NCBI GenBank assembly: GCA_002413185.1
Contig: DHWM01000066.1
Location: 10,104 to 17,999, forward strand
Direction of reading: 5' to 3'
Length of the DNA stretch: 7,896 nt
DNA from: Actinobacteria bacterium UBA5182
GTDB lineage: Bacteria > Actinomycetota > UBA4738
Shown: positions 1 to 5,980 of the stretch, piece by piece
Layout: every line of letters starts with the position of its first letter
Position numbering within the stretch: position 1 is the stretch's first letter
Position numbers and translations under genes: made by a program
The notes under the pieces: generated by a model
Databases searched by the model: none
What the model saw: only the letters and a program-made list of their open reading frames with translations
What the model was told of the DNA's origin: nothing

Positions 1-12
1 AGGAGACGTCGG

Positions 13-30
13 CGGAGGCGGACGCCTCCG
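13..30. other. Perfect 8-bp inverted repeat at window edge
   Basis: CGGAGGCG at 13-20 and CGCCTCCG at 23-30 are exact reverse complements separated by GA. As RNA this folds as a 7-bp GC stem with a 4-base loop. No T run follows, so it is not a textbook terminator. It could be the end of an upstream transcription unit, a hairpin in the MFS leader, or chance in GC-rich DNA. The MFS reading frame is open through it, so it may even be coding. Confidence 0.3.
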
Positions 31-38
31 AGCCATCG

Positions 39-1304
39 ATGGGCCTCGCCGGCCAGAAGGTCGGCATCCGGGTCATCCTCTCGGACCCGGCGGTCCGCAC
101 GGTCATGCTGATCGTGGTGGTCATCATGATGGGGTTCGGCATCATCGCGCCGATCCTTCCCCTCTACGCCAGGTCCTTCGGGGTCGGCTACGACGCCGCC
201 GGGCTGCTGATCTCCGCGTTCGCCATGGCCCGTCTGATCTTCGACCTCATCGCAGGTCCCATCGTGGACCGGTGGGGCGAGCGCCTCACGGCCACGGCGG
301 GCGTGCTCTTCCTGGGCGTCTCTTCGATCCTCACGGCGAAAGCTCCGAACTTCCCGCTTGCCGTCTTCTTCAGAGGGGTCGGTGGGGCCGGATCCTCGGT
401 CATGTTCGCCGCGATGTACAGCTACCTGCTGAAGGTCGTGCCGAAAGACCGGATGGCCCGCACGCTGGGGATCTTCTTCGGATCGTTCAACATCGGCTTC
501 ATCGCGGGAGGGCCGGCGGGCGGCCTGATCGCCCAGCACTACGGGCTGGCCAGCCCGCTCCTGTTCTACGCCGCGCTGTGCTTCCTCACCGGGGGCCTGT
601 ATCTCCGATACCTTCCGGATCCGAACCACTCCGCGCAGGCTTCCGTGGACGCCTTGCGGGGCGGCGAAGCCTCGGGAGCCCGCCTGAGCACCTGGACCAC
701 CATCAAGGAGCTCCTGGCGATCCGGGGCTTCGTCACGGCCATCGTGGCGAACCTGGCGTTCTTCTGGGTCATCGCCGGGGCGTACGACACGCTGGTACCT
801 CTGTTCGGCAGGGAGCACCTCGGGATGTCCACGGTTGGGATCGGAGCGGGCCTGGCCGCCACGATCGCGGGCGAGTTCTTGGTCCTGTATCCGGCGGGAA
901 CCGCTGCCGACCGGTTCGGCCGCAAGCCGCTGATGGTCCCGGCCTTGATCTGGCTCGCCGTCGCCATCGCGGCGGTGGGTTGGGCCGGCAGCCCCGGGTT
1001 CTTCATCCTGTTGCTCGGCGTGGTGGGGTTCGGCTCGGGGTCCGTGGCGGTCAGCCCCACGGCGATCCTCTCCGACGTGGTTCCGGACGGTCGATCAGGG
1101 ACCGCCGTGGGTGTGTTCCGGTTCTGCGGCGACCTCGGGTTCGTCCTGGGACCCCTGGTGGCCGGGGTGACGGCGAGCAGCCTGGGGTTCAAGGGCGCGT
1201 TCGGCGTGGTGGCCATCCCCGTCCTGGTGGCCCTGGTGTTCGTCCTGCGCACCCCGGAGACGCTTCGGCCCGGGGAGGCGGCCCCGCCTCGGACCGTTCC
1301 CTAG
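39..1304 (+). CDS. MFS transporter, 12-TM, drug-efflux-like
   Basis: Predicted inner-membrane major facilitator protein of 421 residues, the usual size for the family, probably a proton-coupled exporter; the substrate cannot be read from the sequence. The first helix is about residues 20-42. A motif-A loop follows helix 2 (G73, D77-R78, G80, R82), and its half-repeat counterpart is at G287, D291-R292, G294-R295-K296. A hydrophilic stretch at about 192-228 separates the two six-helix halves. Glycine-rich helices at 113-119 and 327-335 fit the substrate path of MFS pumps. The start is uncertain: ATG 39 lacks a nearby ribosome site, and the frame stays open to base 3 without another start codon, so the true start may lie outside the window. 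The stop overlaps that of the convergent DUF2269 gene by four bases. The family call is firm; the efflux direction is inferred from likeness to multidrug MFS proteins. Confidence 0.9.
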   Translation: MGLAGQKVGIRVILSDPAVRTVMLIVVVIMMGFGIIAPILPLYARSFGVGYDAAGLLISAFAMARLIFDLIAGPIVDRWGERLTATAGVLFLGVSSILTAKAPNFPLAVFFRGVGGAGSSVMFAAMYSYLLKVVPKDRMARTLGIFFGSFNIGFIAGGPAGGLIAQHYGLASPLLFYAALCFLTGGLYLRYLPDPNHSAQASVDALRGGEASGARLSTWTTIKELLAIRGFVTAIVANLAFFWVIAGAYDTLVPLFGREHLGMSTVGIGAGLAATIAGEFLVLYPAGTAADRFGRKPLMVPALIWLAVAIAAVGWAGSPGFFILLLGVVGFGSGSVAVSPTAILSDVVPDGRSGTAVGVFRFCGDLGFVLGPLVAGVTASSLGFKGAFGVVAIPVLVALVFVLRTPETLRPGEAAPPRTVP

Positions 1305-1819
1305 CAGGGAACCCCGGTGAAGCACTCGCCGGGCCGCCACACCATGAGCAGCAGGATGACCACGATCATCACGGTCAGGAACGTCCCGCCGAGCTGGAGC
1401 TTCTTGGTGAGAGCGGCGATCTCCGGGGGCGGCCCGGCGGCGCCCTCAGGCGGCGGGCCAGGAGGCATGGAGCCGATGGCCCGAACCAGCCTGGCGCTGT
1501 TCCGAGCCTGGACGAGAAGCGCGAAGAAGAAGGCGACGATGTAGAGCGGGATGGCGATGAGCAGCCACGTGGAGTGCCACAGGTCGATGTGGCCCGAGAA
1601 GATCAGCGCGAGACCGAGGAAGGGAACGACCACGGCGATGGGGAGGGTCATGCGTGCCTCGATCCGATCGACCAAATGGACGACGGTGGGCGCCGCCTCC
1701 GGATGCTTTCCGGCGTACGCGCTCATCAGCGGGAACGCGAACGTGGGCCCGAACGCCACGATCACCGTCAGGATGTGCAGATAGAGCCACAAGGTGAACC
1801 AGGACCACACGGCGAGCAT
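1301..1819 (-). CDS. DUF2269-like four-helix membrane protein
   Basis: Small integral membrane protein of 172 residues. Hydrophobic segments are at about 8-34, 58-78, 84-105 and 143-161. A proline/glycine-rich linker (119-133, with PPGPPP and GPPPE) sits before the last helix. The order of helices, the early histidine (H15) and the DRIEARM stretch (51-57) after the first loop resemble the DUF2269 (predicted integral membrane protein) family, whose function is unknown. The start is well supported: AAGGAGG on the minus strand at 1830-1824 lies four bases before the ATG at 1819-1817; a longer open frame upstream has no such support and would run through the SRPBCC gene. The gene is divergent from the SRPBCC gene (70-base gap) and convergent with the MFS gene. 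The family name is from recall of the pattern, not a search. Confidence 0.75.
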   Translation of the reverse strand: MLAVWSWFTLWLYLHILTVIVAFGPTFAFPLMSAYAGKHPEAAPTVVHLVDRIEARMTLPIAVVVPFLGLALIFSGHIDLWHSTWLLIAIPLYIVAFFFALLVQARNSARLVRAIGSMPPGPPPEGAAGPPPEIAALTKKLQLGGTFLTVMIVVILLLMVWRPGECFTGVPC

Positions 1820-1849
1820 CGCGCCTCCTTCGATCGACGTCCGCGGAAC

Positions 1850-1855
1850 TATGCT
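1850..1855 (+). promoter_or_regulatory. Candidate -10 element for SRPBCC gene
   Basis: TATGCT matches the TANNNT form common in actinobacterial -10 boxes. A start of transcription about seven bases on would give a leader of roughly 28 bases containing GGGAGGT (1867-1873) before the ATG at 1890. No convincing -35 box is visible; the best match (TTCGAT at 1829) has a short 15-base spacer and overlaps the ribosome site of the divergent gene. Confidence 0.35.
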
Positions 1856-1889
1856 CGGACACGGCAGGGAGGTCAAGCCGGGGGGTGGG

Positions 1890-2330
1890 ATGAGGCTCGA
1901 GGAACGGACGGTCCTGAACGCGACTCCCGAGCGGGCCTGGGCCCTGCTCACGGATTGGGAGCGCCAGGCTTCCTGGATGCCCGACGTGGCGTGGGTTCGC
2001 CTGGGCGGAACGGAGCGGAGACTTGGGGCGCGGCTCCGGGTCAGGACGAAGGTGTTCGGCGTCCCGCTCGTCACCGATTCCATACGGGTGACGGGATGGG
2101 ACCCGCCGCACCGACTGGCGATCGAGCATGAGGGTTTCGTCCGTGGCCTGGGTGCCTGGCTGCTCGATCCCGCCGGAGCGGGGCGCACGTCCTTCGTCTG
2201 GCACGAGGATCTCCGGATGGCCCCACCGCTCCTGGGGGACCTGGCCGTGTGGATCTATTCGCCCTGGCAGCGGTGGATGCTGCGCCGCTCGATGGCGAAC
2301 TTCCGCCGCGTGGTCGAAGAGGGAGGCTAA
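1890..2330 (+). CDS. SRPBCC-fold (START/polyketide cyclase-like) protein
   Basis: Cytosolic protein of 146 residues with the helix-grip pattern of SRPBCC proteins, which bind hydrophobic ligands. The N-terminal strand (1-9) leads to the hallmark ATPERAWALLTDWERQASWMPDV (11-33), the opening helix and loop of this family. Alternating strands follow at about 35-40, 47-55, 61-69, 75-83 and 99-107, and a long C-terminal helix covers 118-143 and should cap the cavity. ATG 1890 is chosen because the fold starts three residues later; the frame is open further upstream (ATG 1794, ATG 1851), but those residues look non-coding and overlap the divergent gene or its promoter. GGGAGGT at 1867-1873 is 16 bases from the ATG, longer than usual. 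The stop overlaps the next convergent gene by four bases. The ligand is unknown. Confidence 0.8.
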   Translation: MRLEERTVLNATPERAWALLTDWERQASWMPDVAWVRLGGTERRLGARLRVRTKVFGVPLVTDSIRVTGWDPPHRLAIEHEGFVRGLGAWLLDPAGAGRTSFVWHEDLRMAPPLLGDLAVWIYSPWQRWMLRRSMANFRRVVEEGG

Positions 2331-2869
2331 CCCAGCGACCGGGCGAGCGCGTCGAGATCGGGAAGGTGGGCGAAGGCGTGGCCGAAGGGGCGTCTGGGCG
2401 CGCCCAGGACGGATCCGAGCAGCGTGACCAGGGTGCGCCTGCGGCCGCCCGGAGCGTCGTAGCCGGCCCTGGCCCGCCACTGCTCGTCGGTCAGGCCCTC
2501 GATCGCCTCGACCAGACGGCGGTGGACGTCCGCCGCTCGCGCCAGGGTCTGCTCCGTGGAGGCGGCTCGGTGCTCCTCGATGGTCCCGGCGTTGAACTCG
2601 TCGACGTTCCCCGGCGTGGGGTCCGAGAACGGTCCGTCGGGCGATTCGACCCAGGGCACCTCCCCGGCCTGCCATTCGACCAGAGACCTCACGGCGAGCT
2701 CCTCCCACGTGGCGATGTGGCCGATGAGGTCCTGCACAGACCAGTCGCCGCCCCCGATGGTGGCGGACCTGGCGAGGTCGTCGGGCGGGATCGACGACAC
2801 CAGCTCGTCCAGTCGACCCTGGCCCTCCGCCAGCGTCGTCAGGGCGTCCTCCCGGGAGGGTGTGGCCAT
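2327..2869 (-). CDS. DinB/ClbS-like four-helix metal-binding protein
   Basis: 180-residue cytosolic protein resembling the DinB superfamily, which includes mycothiol-dependent maleylpyruvate isomerases and ClbS/DfsB-type proteins. The diagnostic part is WSVQDLIGHIATWEE (43-57), with a candidate metal-ligand histidine at 51 followed by a tryptophan. A second ligand pair, H164 and H168 (HxxxH), is near the C terminus, so the usual three-histidine metal site looks intact. The middle region (90-125) should form the third helix. Members use a thiol cofactor or modify small electrophiles; the actual reaction here is unknown. It is the downstream gene of a two-gene unit, 24 bases after the aldehyde dehydrogenase stop, with AGGAGG at 2888-2883 about 13 bases before its ATG, which is a long spacing. 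Its TAG shares four bases with the stop of the convergent SRPBCC gene. Confidence 0.75.
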   Translation of the reverse strand: MATPSREDALTTLAEGQGRLDELVSSIPPDDLARSATIGGGDWSVQDLIGHIATWEELAVRSLVEWQAGEVPWVESPDGPFSDPTPGNVDEFNAGTIEEHRAASTEQTLARAADVHRRLVEAIEGLTDEQWRARAGYDAPGGRRRTLVTLLGSVLGAPRRPFGHAFAHLPDLDALARSLG

Positions 2870-2893
2870 CGTCGGGTGCCCGCCTCCTCGCCG

Positions 2894-4453
2894 CTAGCCC
2901 GCGGGCTTCGAGCCCGGAGTTTCGGCGTCCGGCGCCGCCGCAGTCCCGGTTCTCTGGGGCAGGGCGATCTCCCACCAGGGATGGCGGGCCCGTGACGGTC
3001 CCCCCAGGTCCACGTGGATGTGTTTCGCCTCCCGGTATTCGTTGTAGCCGAGCTCCCCATGCTCGCGACCGATGCCGGACTGCTTGTAGCCGCCGAACGG
3101 GAAGCGCGGATTGATCATGTGCCAGTCGTTGATCCACACCGTGCCCGTCCTGAGCCGTTCGGCCAGCTTGATGGCCCGGCCGGTGTCGCCGGACCACACA
3201 CCCCCGGCGAGCCCGTACACGGACTCGTTCGCCATCCGCACGACCTCGTCCTCGTCGTCGAACGGGATGACCACCAGGACGGGGCCGAAGATCTCCTCCT
3301 GAGCGAGGCGCATCCCGTTCTTGACCCCGCCGAAGATCGTGGGGCGATGGTAGTAGCCGCCCTCGTGGCCCTCCACCACGGCGCGTTCCCCGCCCACCAG
3401 CAGGTCGGCGCCTTCCTCCTGGCCCAGGGACACGTAGCGTTCGACGGTTTCGAGCTGGACCCCGGAGATGATCGGGCCCAGGTCGGACGAAGGGTCGAGG
3501 GCCGGGCCGGTACGAAAGGCCTCGGCCCGCTTCGCCAGCTGGGCCAGCAGCTCGTCGTGCACCCCTCGCTGGACGAACAGCCGCGTGCCGGCCGAACACA
3601 CCTGGCCGTTGTGGAAGAACATCCCCCACAGCGCGCCGTCGGCGGCGTAATCGACGTCCACGCCGTCCAGGACGATGGCGGCGGACTTCCCGCCCAGCTC
3701 CAGCGTGCACTTCTTGATGTTGGACGACGCGAGCTGCATGATCCGCCGCCCCACCTCGGTCGAGCCGGTGAAGGCCACCTTGTCCACCAGCGGACTGGCC
3801 ACCAGCGCCTCGCCGGCAAGGACGCCGGTCCCCGGCAGGACGTTCACCACGCCCTCGGGAATCCCCGCTTCCATGCACAGTCGGCCCAGCTCGATGGTCG
3901 TGAGCGGCGCGTACAGCGATGGCTTGATGATCACGCTGTTGCCCGCGGCGATGGCCGGCGCGATCTTCCATGCCGCCATCTGGATCGGGAAGTTCCACGG
4001 GGTGATTCCCACGCAGACGCCGATCGGCTCGCGCCGCAGGTAGTTCATCGAACCGGGGTTGCGGGGGAGCGGCTCCTCGTCGTTCTCCTTCGCCGCGATG
4101 TCGGCGAAGGTCCGGAACGTGGAGATGACCATGCCGATGTCGCCGCCCTTGGCCACCCGGATGGTGTGGCCGGCGTCGCGGGCCTCCAGCTCGGCCAGCG
4201 GCTTGGCGTTCTGCTTGGCTAGGTCCGCCACCTTCAGGAGGTACTGGGCCCGCTCCCGCCCCTTCATTCGTGGCCACGGACCTTCGTCGAATGCCGCGCG
4301 GGCGGCCCGCACCGCTCGTTCGGCGTCCTGTTTCCCAGCCTTCGCCACCGTCGCGAAAGGCCGGCCGGTGGAGGGGTCGATGGACTCGAATGTCTGGCCA
4401 GTGGCCGCGTCGGCCTGCTCGCCGCCGATCAGGAGCTGATAGGTGTCGGTCAT
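2894..4453 (-). CDS. NAD(P)-dependent aldehyde dehydrogenase
   Basis: Full-length ALDH-superfamily enzyme of 519 residues that oxidises an aldehyde to the acid in the cytosol. The catalytic set is complete: N154 in TPWNF, K177 in IIKPS, the cofactor turn FTGSTEVG (228-235), general base E252 in LELGGK, nucleophile C286 in GQVCSAGT, and E387/F389 in EEIFGP. PFGGYKQSGIGREHG near the C terminus (452-466) is also typical. The residue after KPS is leucine (L180), where many NAD-preferring enzymes have the glutamate that binds the ribose hydroxyl, so cofactor preference is open. ATG 4453 is chosen for its GGGAGGC ribosome site eight bases upstream; GTG directly before it is possible, and ATG 4522 would add 23 unlikely residues. 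The downstream partner is the DinB-like gene. The likeness is to betaine/phenylacetaldehyde/hydroxymuconic-semialdehyde dehydrogenases; the substrate cannot be assigned. Confidence 0.92.
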   Translation of the reverse strand: MTDTYQLLIGGEQADAATGQTFESIDPSTGRPFATVAKAGKQDAERAVRAARAAFDEGPWPRMKGRERAQYLLKVADLAKQNAKPLAELEARDAGHTIRVAKGGDIGMVISTFRTFADIAAKENDEEPLPRNPGSMNYLRREPIGVCVGITPWNFPIQMAAWKIAPAIAAGNSVIIKPSLYAPLTTIELGRLCMEAGIPEGVVNVLPGTGVLAGEALVASPLVDKVAFTGSTEVGRRIMQLASSNIKKCTLELGGKSAAIVLDGVDVDYAADGALWGMFFHNGQVCSAGTRLFVQRGVHDELLAQLAKRAEAFRTGPALDPSSDLGPIISGVQLETVERYVSLGQEEGADLLVGGERAVVEGHEGGYYHRPTIFGGVKNGMRLAQEEIFGPVLVVIPFDDEDEVVRMANESVYGLAGGVWSGDTGRAIKLAERLRTGTVWINDWHMINPRFPFGGYKQSGIGREHGELGYNEYREAKHIHVDLGGPSRARHPWWEIALPQRTGTAAAPDAETPGSKPAG

Positions 4454-4481
4454 CACGTGCGCCTCCCAAGATACGTCGCAA

Positions 4482-4504
4482 GCATGGTACCCGTGGGAGC
4501 ATGC
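4482..4504. promoter_or_regulatory. Imperfect dyad between ALDH and GNAT genes
   Basis: GCATGGTACCC (4482-4492) and GGGAGCATGC (4495-4504) are inverted copies around a GT centre, matching in the outer GCATG, a T and the inner CCC, with one mismatch and one extra base. It lies near the middle of the 102-base gap between two divergent genes, where a dimeric repressor or activator could act on both. TACCAT on the minus strand (4489-4484) inside it could be a -10 box for the dehydrogenase. There is no regulator gene nearby to pair it with. Confidence 0.3.
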
Positions 4505-4555
4505 AGCGATGGAGGCGAGCACTGGCCACCCGCCGACGTTTCACGGGATCGCGTC

Positions 4556-5404
4556 ATGAGTGTGCACGTCCGGCCGCTGGTGGCCTCCGACCTCCAGGCG
4601 GCTTTGCCGCTCTTCGCCGGCTATCAGCGGTTCTACGAGGTGGAGCGACCCGACGACGAACGCAACCTCGCGTTCTTCGGGCGCTTCGTCGCGCCCAGCG
4701 CCCACGGCCTGTTGCTGGGGGCGTGGGACGACTCGGGTGCGTTGGTCGGGTTCGCTTGCCTGTACTGGACGTTCAGCTCGGTCCAGGCCGCCCACATCGT
4801 CCTGATGAACGACCTGTTCGTGGTGGAGGCCGCGCGGGGGGCGGGGGCGGGGCGGGCGCTGATCGAAGCCAGCGTGACCGTGGCCAGGGACCGGGGCGCG
4901 CACCATCTGGAATGGCTCACGGCGACCGACAACGCGGTGGCCCAAAGGCTGTACGACCGGACGGGCGCGGTGCGGTCGGCCTGGTACGGGTACGAGATCC
5001 TGGTGGCAGGGGACGAAGACCGGGCGTCCGGAGGGGTCCCCCTGCGCCTGCTCCGCGAGCATATCGAACGGTTCAACCAAGGCGTCCGCACCGGCGATTA
5101 CCGGCCGATGCTGGAGCTGTTCACCGAACACGCGGAGCTGGCGTTCGAAGGCGTTCCGGTCGGGCCGTTCACGGGCCGCGACGCCATCGCGACCGCCTAT
5201 CGGGAGCGCCCTCCCGACGACACTATCGAGGTGTTCGAGCCGGTCCTGCGGGGCGGCGAGGTGGTGACCCGGTATGCGTGGTCCCGTGATGAGGGCGTGC
5301 CTACGGGAGAGATGCGCCTGACCGCCGATGGCGATTGGATCGCCCGCCTGGTGGTGACGTTCGATCAGGCCTCCGGGCAGCCGCCGAGCGTCACACCCAG
5401 TTGA
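4556..5404 (+). CDS. GNAT acetyltransferase fused to SnoaL/NTF2-like domain
   Basis: Two-domain cytosolic protein of 282 residues. Residues 3-150 form a GNAT N-acyltransferase: strand VHVRPLVASDL, a core strand LMNDLFVV (83-90), the acetyl-CoA pyrophosphate loop RGAGAGRAL (94-102), then NAVAQRLYDRTGA (126-138), the usual last helix of the fold. After a short linker (151-163), residues 165-270 look like a SnoaL/NTF2-like cone: helix LLREHIERFNQGVRTGDYRPMLELF, GPFTGRDAIATAYRERP, then strands with GEMRLTADGDWIARLVVTFD. The acyl acceptor and the role of the second domain are unknown; the latter may bind a ligand or act as an isomerase-like pocket. ATG 4556 is chosen because the GNAT fold starts two residues in; an in-frame ATG at 4457 would overlap the divergent operator region. 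The ribosome site is weak (GGGAT). The 3' end overlaps the convergent PPOX gene by 14 bases. Confidence 0.83.
   Translation: MSVHVRPLVASDLQAALPLFAGYQRFYEVERPDDERNLAFFGRFVAPSAHGLLLGAWDDSGALVGFACLYWTFSSVQAAHIVLMNDLFVVEAARGAGAGRALIEASVTVARDRGAHHLEWLTATDNAVAQRLYDRTGAVRSAWYGYEILVAGDEDRASGGVPLRLLREHIERFNQGVRTGDYRPMLELFTEHAELAFEGVPVGPFTGRDAIATAYRERPPDDTIEVFEPVLRGGEVVTRYAWSRDEGVPTGEMRLTADGDWIARLVVTFDQASGQPPSVTPS
4836..4856 (+). other. Predicted G-quadruplex motif inside GNAT gene
   Basis: Four G tracts of six, five, four and three bases are separated by single C bases. This fits the classic four-tract rule with one-base loops, the most stable geometry. It lies on the coding strand, so both the DNA strand and the mRNA could fold. 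It encodes the GAGAG core of the acetyl-CoA loop through GGG glycine codons and GCG alanine codons, so some of the G content is set by the protein, but the choice of GGG is not. Confidence 0.6.
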
Positions 5405-5831
5405 TCCGGGCCCTGGTGATCCGGCACCGGATGGCGGACGAGTAGAGCCGGGCGAACGGCTCCGGCTCGTAACCGATTTCGGCCATGGCCTCCCGGTACT
5501 TCTCGACATACCCGTGGACGCCGGTGGCCGGTGGGTGGCCATCGACGATTTCGGCCCTCGCCTCGAAGGAGATCACGCTGCTCCCTTCGATGTCGTTCAG
5601 GTGCAACGCCACCATGGGGTTGGCCCGGATGTTCGAGAGCTTCGGCGAGATCGGGATGCTGTAGATGAGCACCGTCGAGGGGTCGTCCTCCCTCCACAGG
5701 AACCACACCGGCGTGGACTGGGGCTGCTCGTCGGGCCGAACGGTGGTCAGCCAGATCACGTGTTCGGTGCGTAGGCGCTCGGCCGTCCGCCCCCCTTCGG
5801 GCGTCCCCATGTCGAAGGTCGGTCCGCTCAC
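5391..5831 (-). CDS. PPOX-class flavin/F420-dependent protein, Rv3369-like
   Basis: Predicted split-barrel (pyridoxamine 5'-phosphate oxidase fold) protein of 146 residues that should bind FMN or F420 as a dimer. The opening VIWLTTVRPDEQPQSTPVWFLW (25-46) is the first two barrel strands. SPKLSNIRANPMVALHL (62-78) is the cofactor phosphate-binding region, with K64 and R69. VISFEARAEIVD (86-97) is a further barrel strand pair. The whole resembles the mycobacterial Rv3369 family of probable F420-dependent enzymes; the substrate is unknown. The start is GTG 5831: GAGGAG lies eight bases upstream and the TFD segment typical of these proteins is retained. Starting at the downstream ATG 5810 would lose it, and the frame further upstream looks non-coding. 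The gene is divergent from paaA with a 149-base gap and convergent with the GNAT gene. Confidence 0.85.
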   Translation of the reverse strand: MSGPTFDMGTPEGGRTAERLRTEHVIWLTTVRPDEQPQSTPVWFLWREDDPSTVLIYSIPISPKLSNIRANPMVALHLNDIEGSSVISFEARAEIVDGHPPATGVHGYVEKYREAMAEIGYEPEPFARLYSSAIRCRITRARINWV

Positions 5832-5839
5832 CTCTGTCG

Positions 5840-5845
5840 CTCCTC
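5840..5845 (-). promoter_or_regulatory. Ribosome binding site deciding a GTG start
   Basis: GAGGAG on the minus strand, eight bases before GTG 5831. It supports the GTG over the internal ATG at 5810, which has no comparable site. Confidence 0.7.
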
Positions 5846-5902
5846 GGCAGGGCGTCGGGCCAGAAGATGGAGGAGGTTCTCGGCCAGGCGCTTCACCGTC
5901 GC

Positions 5903-5955
5903 ACCGTACCATCGGCGTTGTCGACGTACGGTCGGCCCACCCGCGTACCCGGGTA
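5903..5955. promoter_or_regulatory. Candidate operator cluster upstream of paaA
   Basis: Two dyads lie in the PPOX-paaA gap. ACCGTAC (5903-5909) and GTACGGT (5926-5932) are a perfect 7-bp inverted repeat, and TACCCGGGTA (5946-5955) is a perfect 10-bp palindrome 25 bases before the paaA ATG. CGTAC occurs at 5905, 5925 and 5944, steps of 20 and 19 bases, about two helical turns each. Known paa regulators (TetR-type PaaR, GntR-type PaaX) bind palindromes near such promoters, but this sequence cannot be matched to either from memory. No clear -35/-10 pair is visible; TAACAT at 5954-5959 is a weak -10 candidate. Confidence 0.4.
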
Positions 5956-5980
5956 ACATTCGACGGAGGAGGCGAAGCTC

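Noticed and set aside
1880..1889. G-rich run before the SRPBCC start as a second G-quadruplex
   Set aside because: Only two usable G tracts; not enough for four-strand folding.
272..2131. 619-codon plus-strand open frame across the MFS and DUF2269 genes
   Set aside because: Low-complexity R/G/P composition, out of frame with the clear MFS gene, and no domain pattern.
2902..2916. Hairpin CGGGCT-TCG-AGCCCG at the end of the ALDH gene as a terminator
   Set aside because: It lies within the coding sequence, has no T run, and the DinB-like gene follows 24 bases after the stop, so termination there is unlikely.
3014..4222. 402-codon plus-strand open frame opposite the ALDH
   Set aside because: Antisense shadow of a complete ALDH; histidine/valine/glycine-rich text with no motif.
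1446..4544. Very long open frame on the minus strand (about 1,000 codons)
   Set aside because: It runs across the SRPBCC, DinB-like and ALDH genes in another frame; its composition is arginine/glycine/proline-rich with no fold pattern. It is an effect of high GC.
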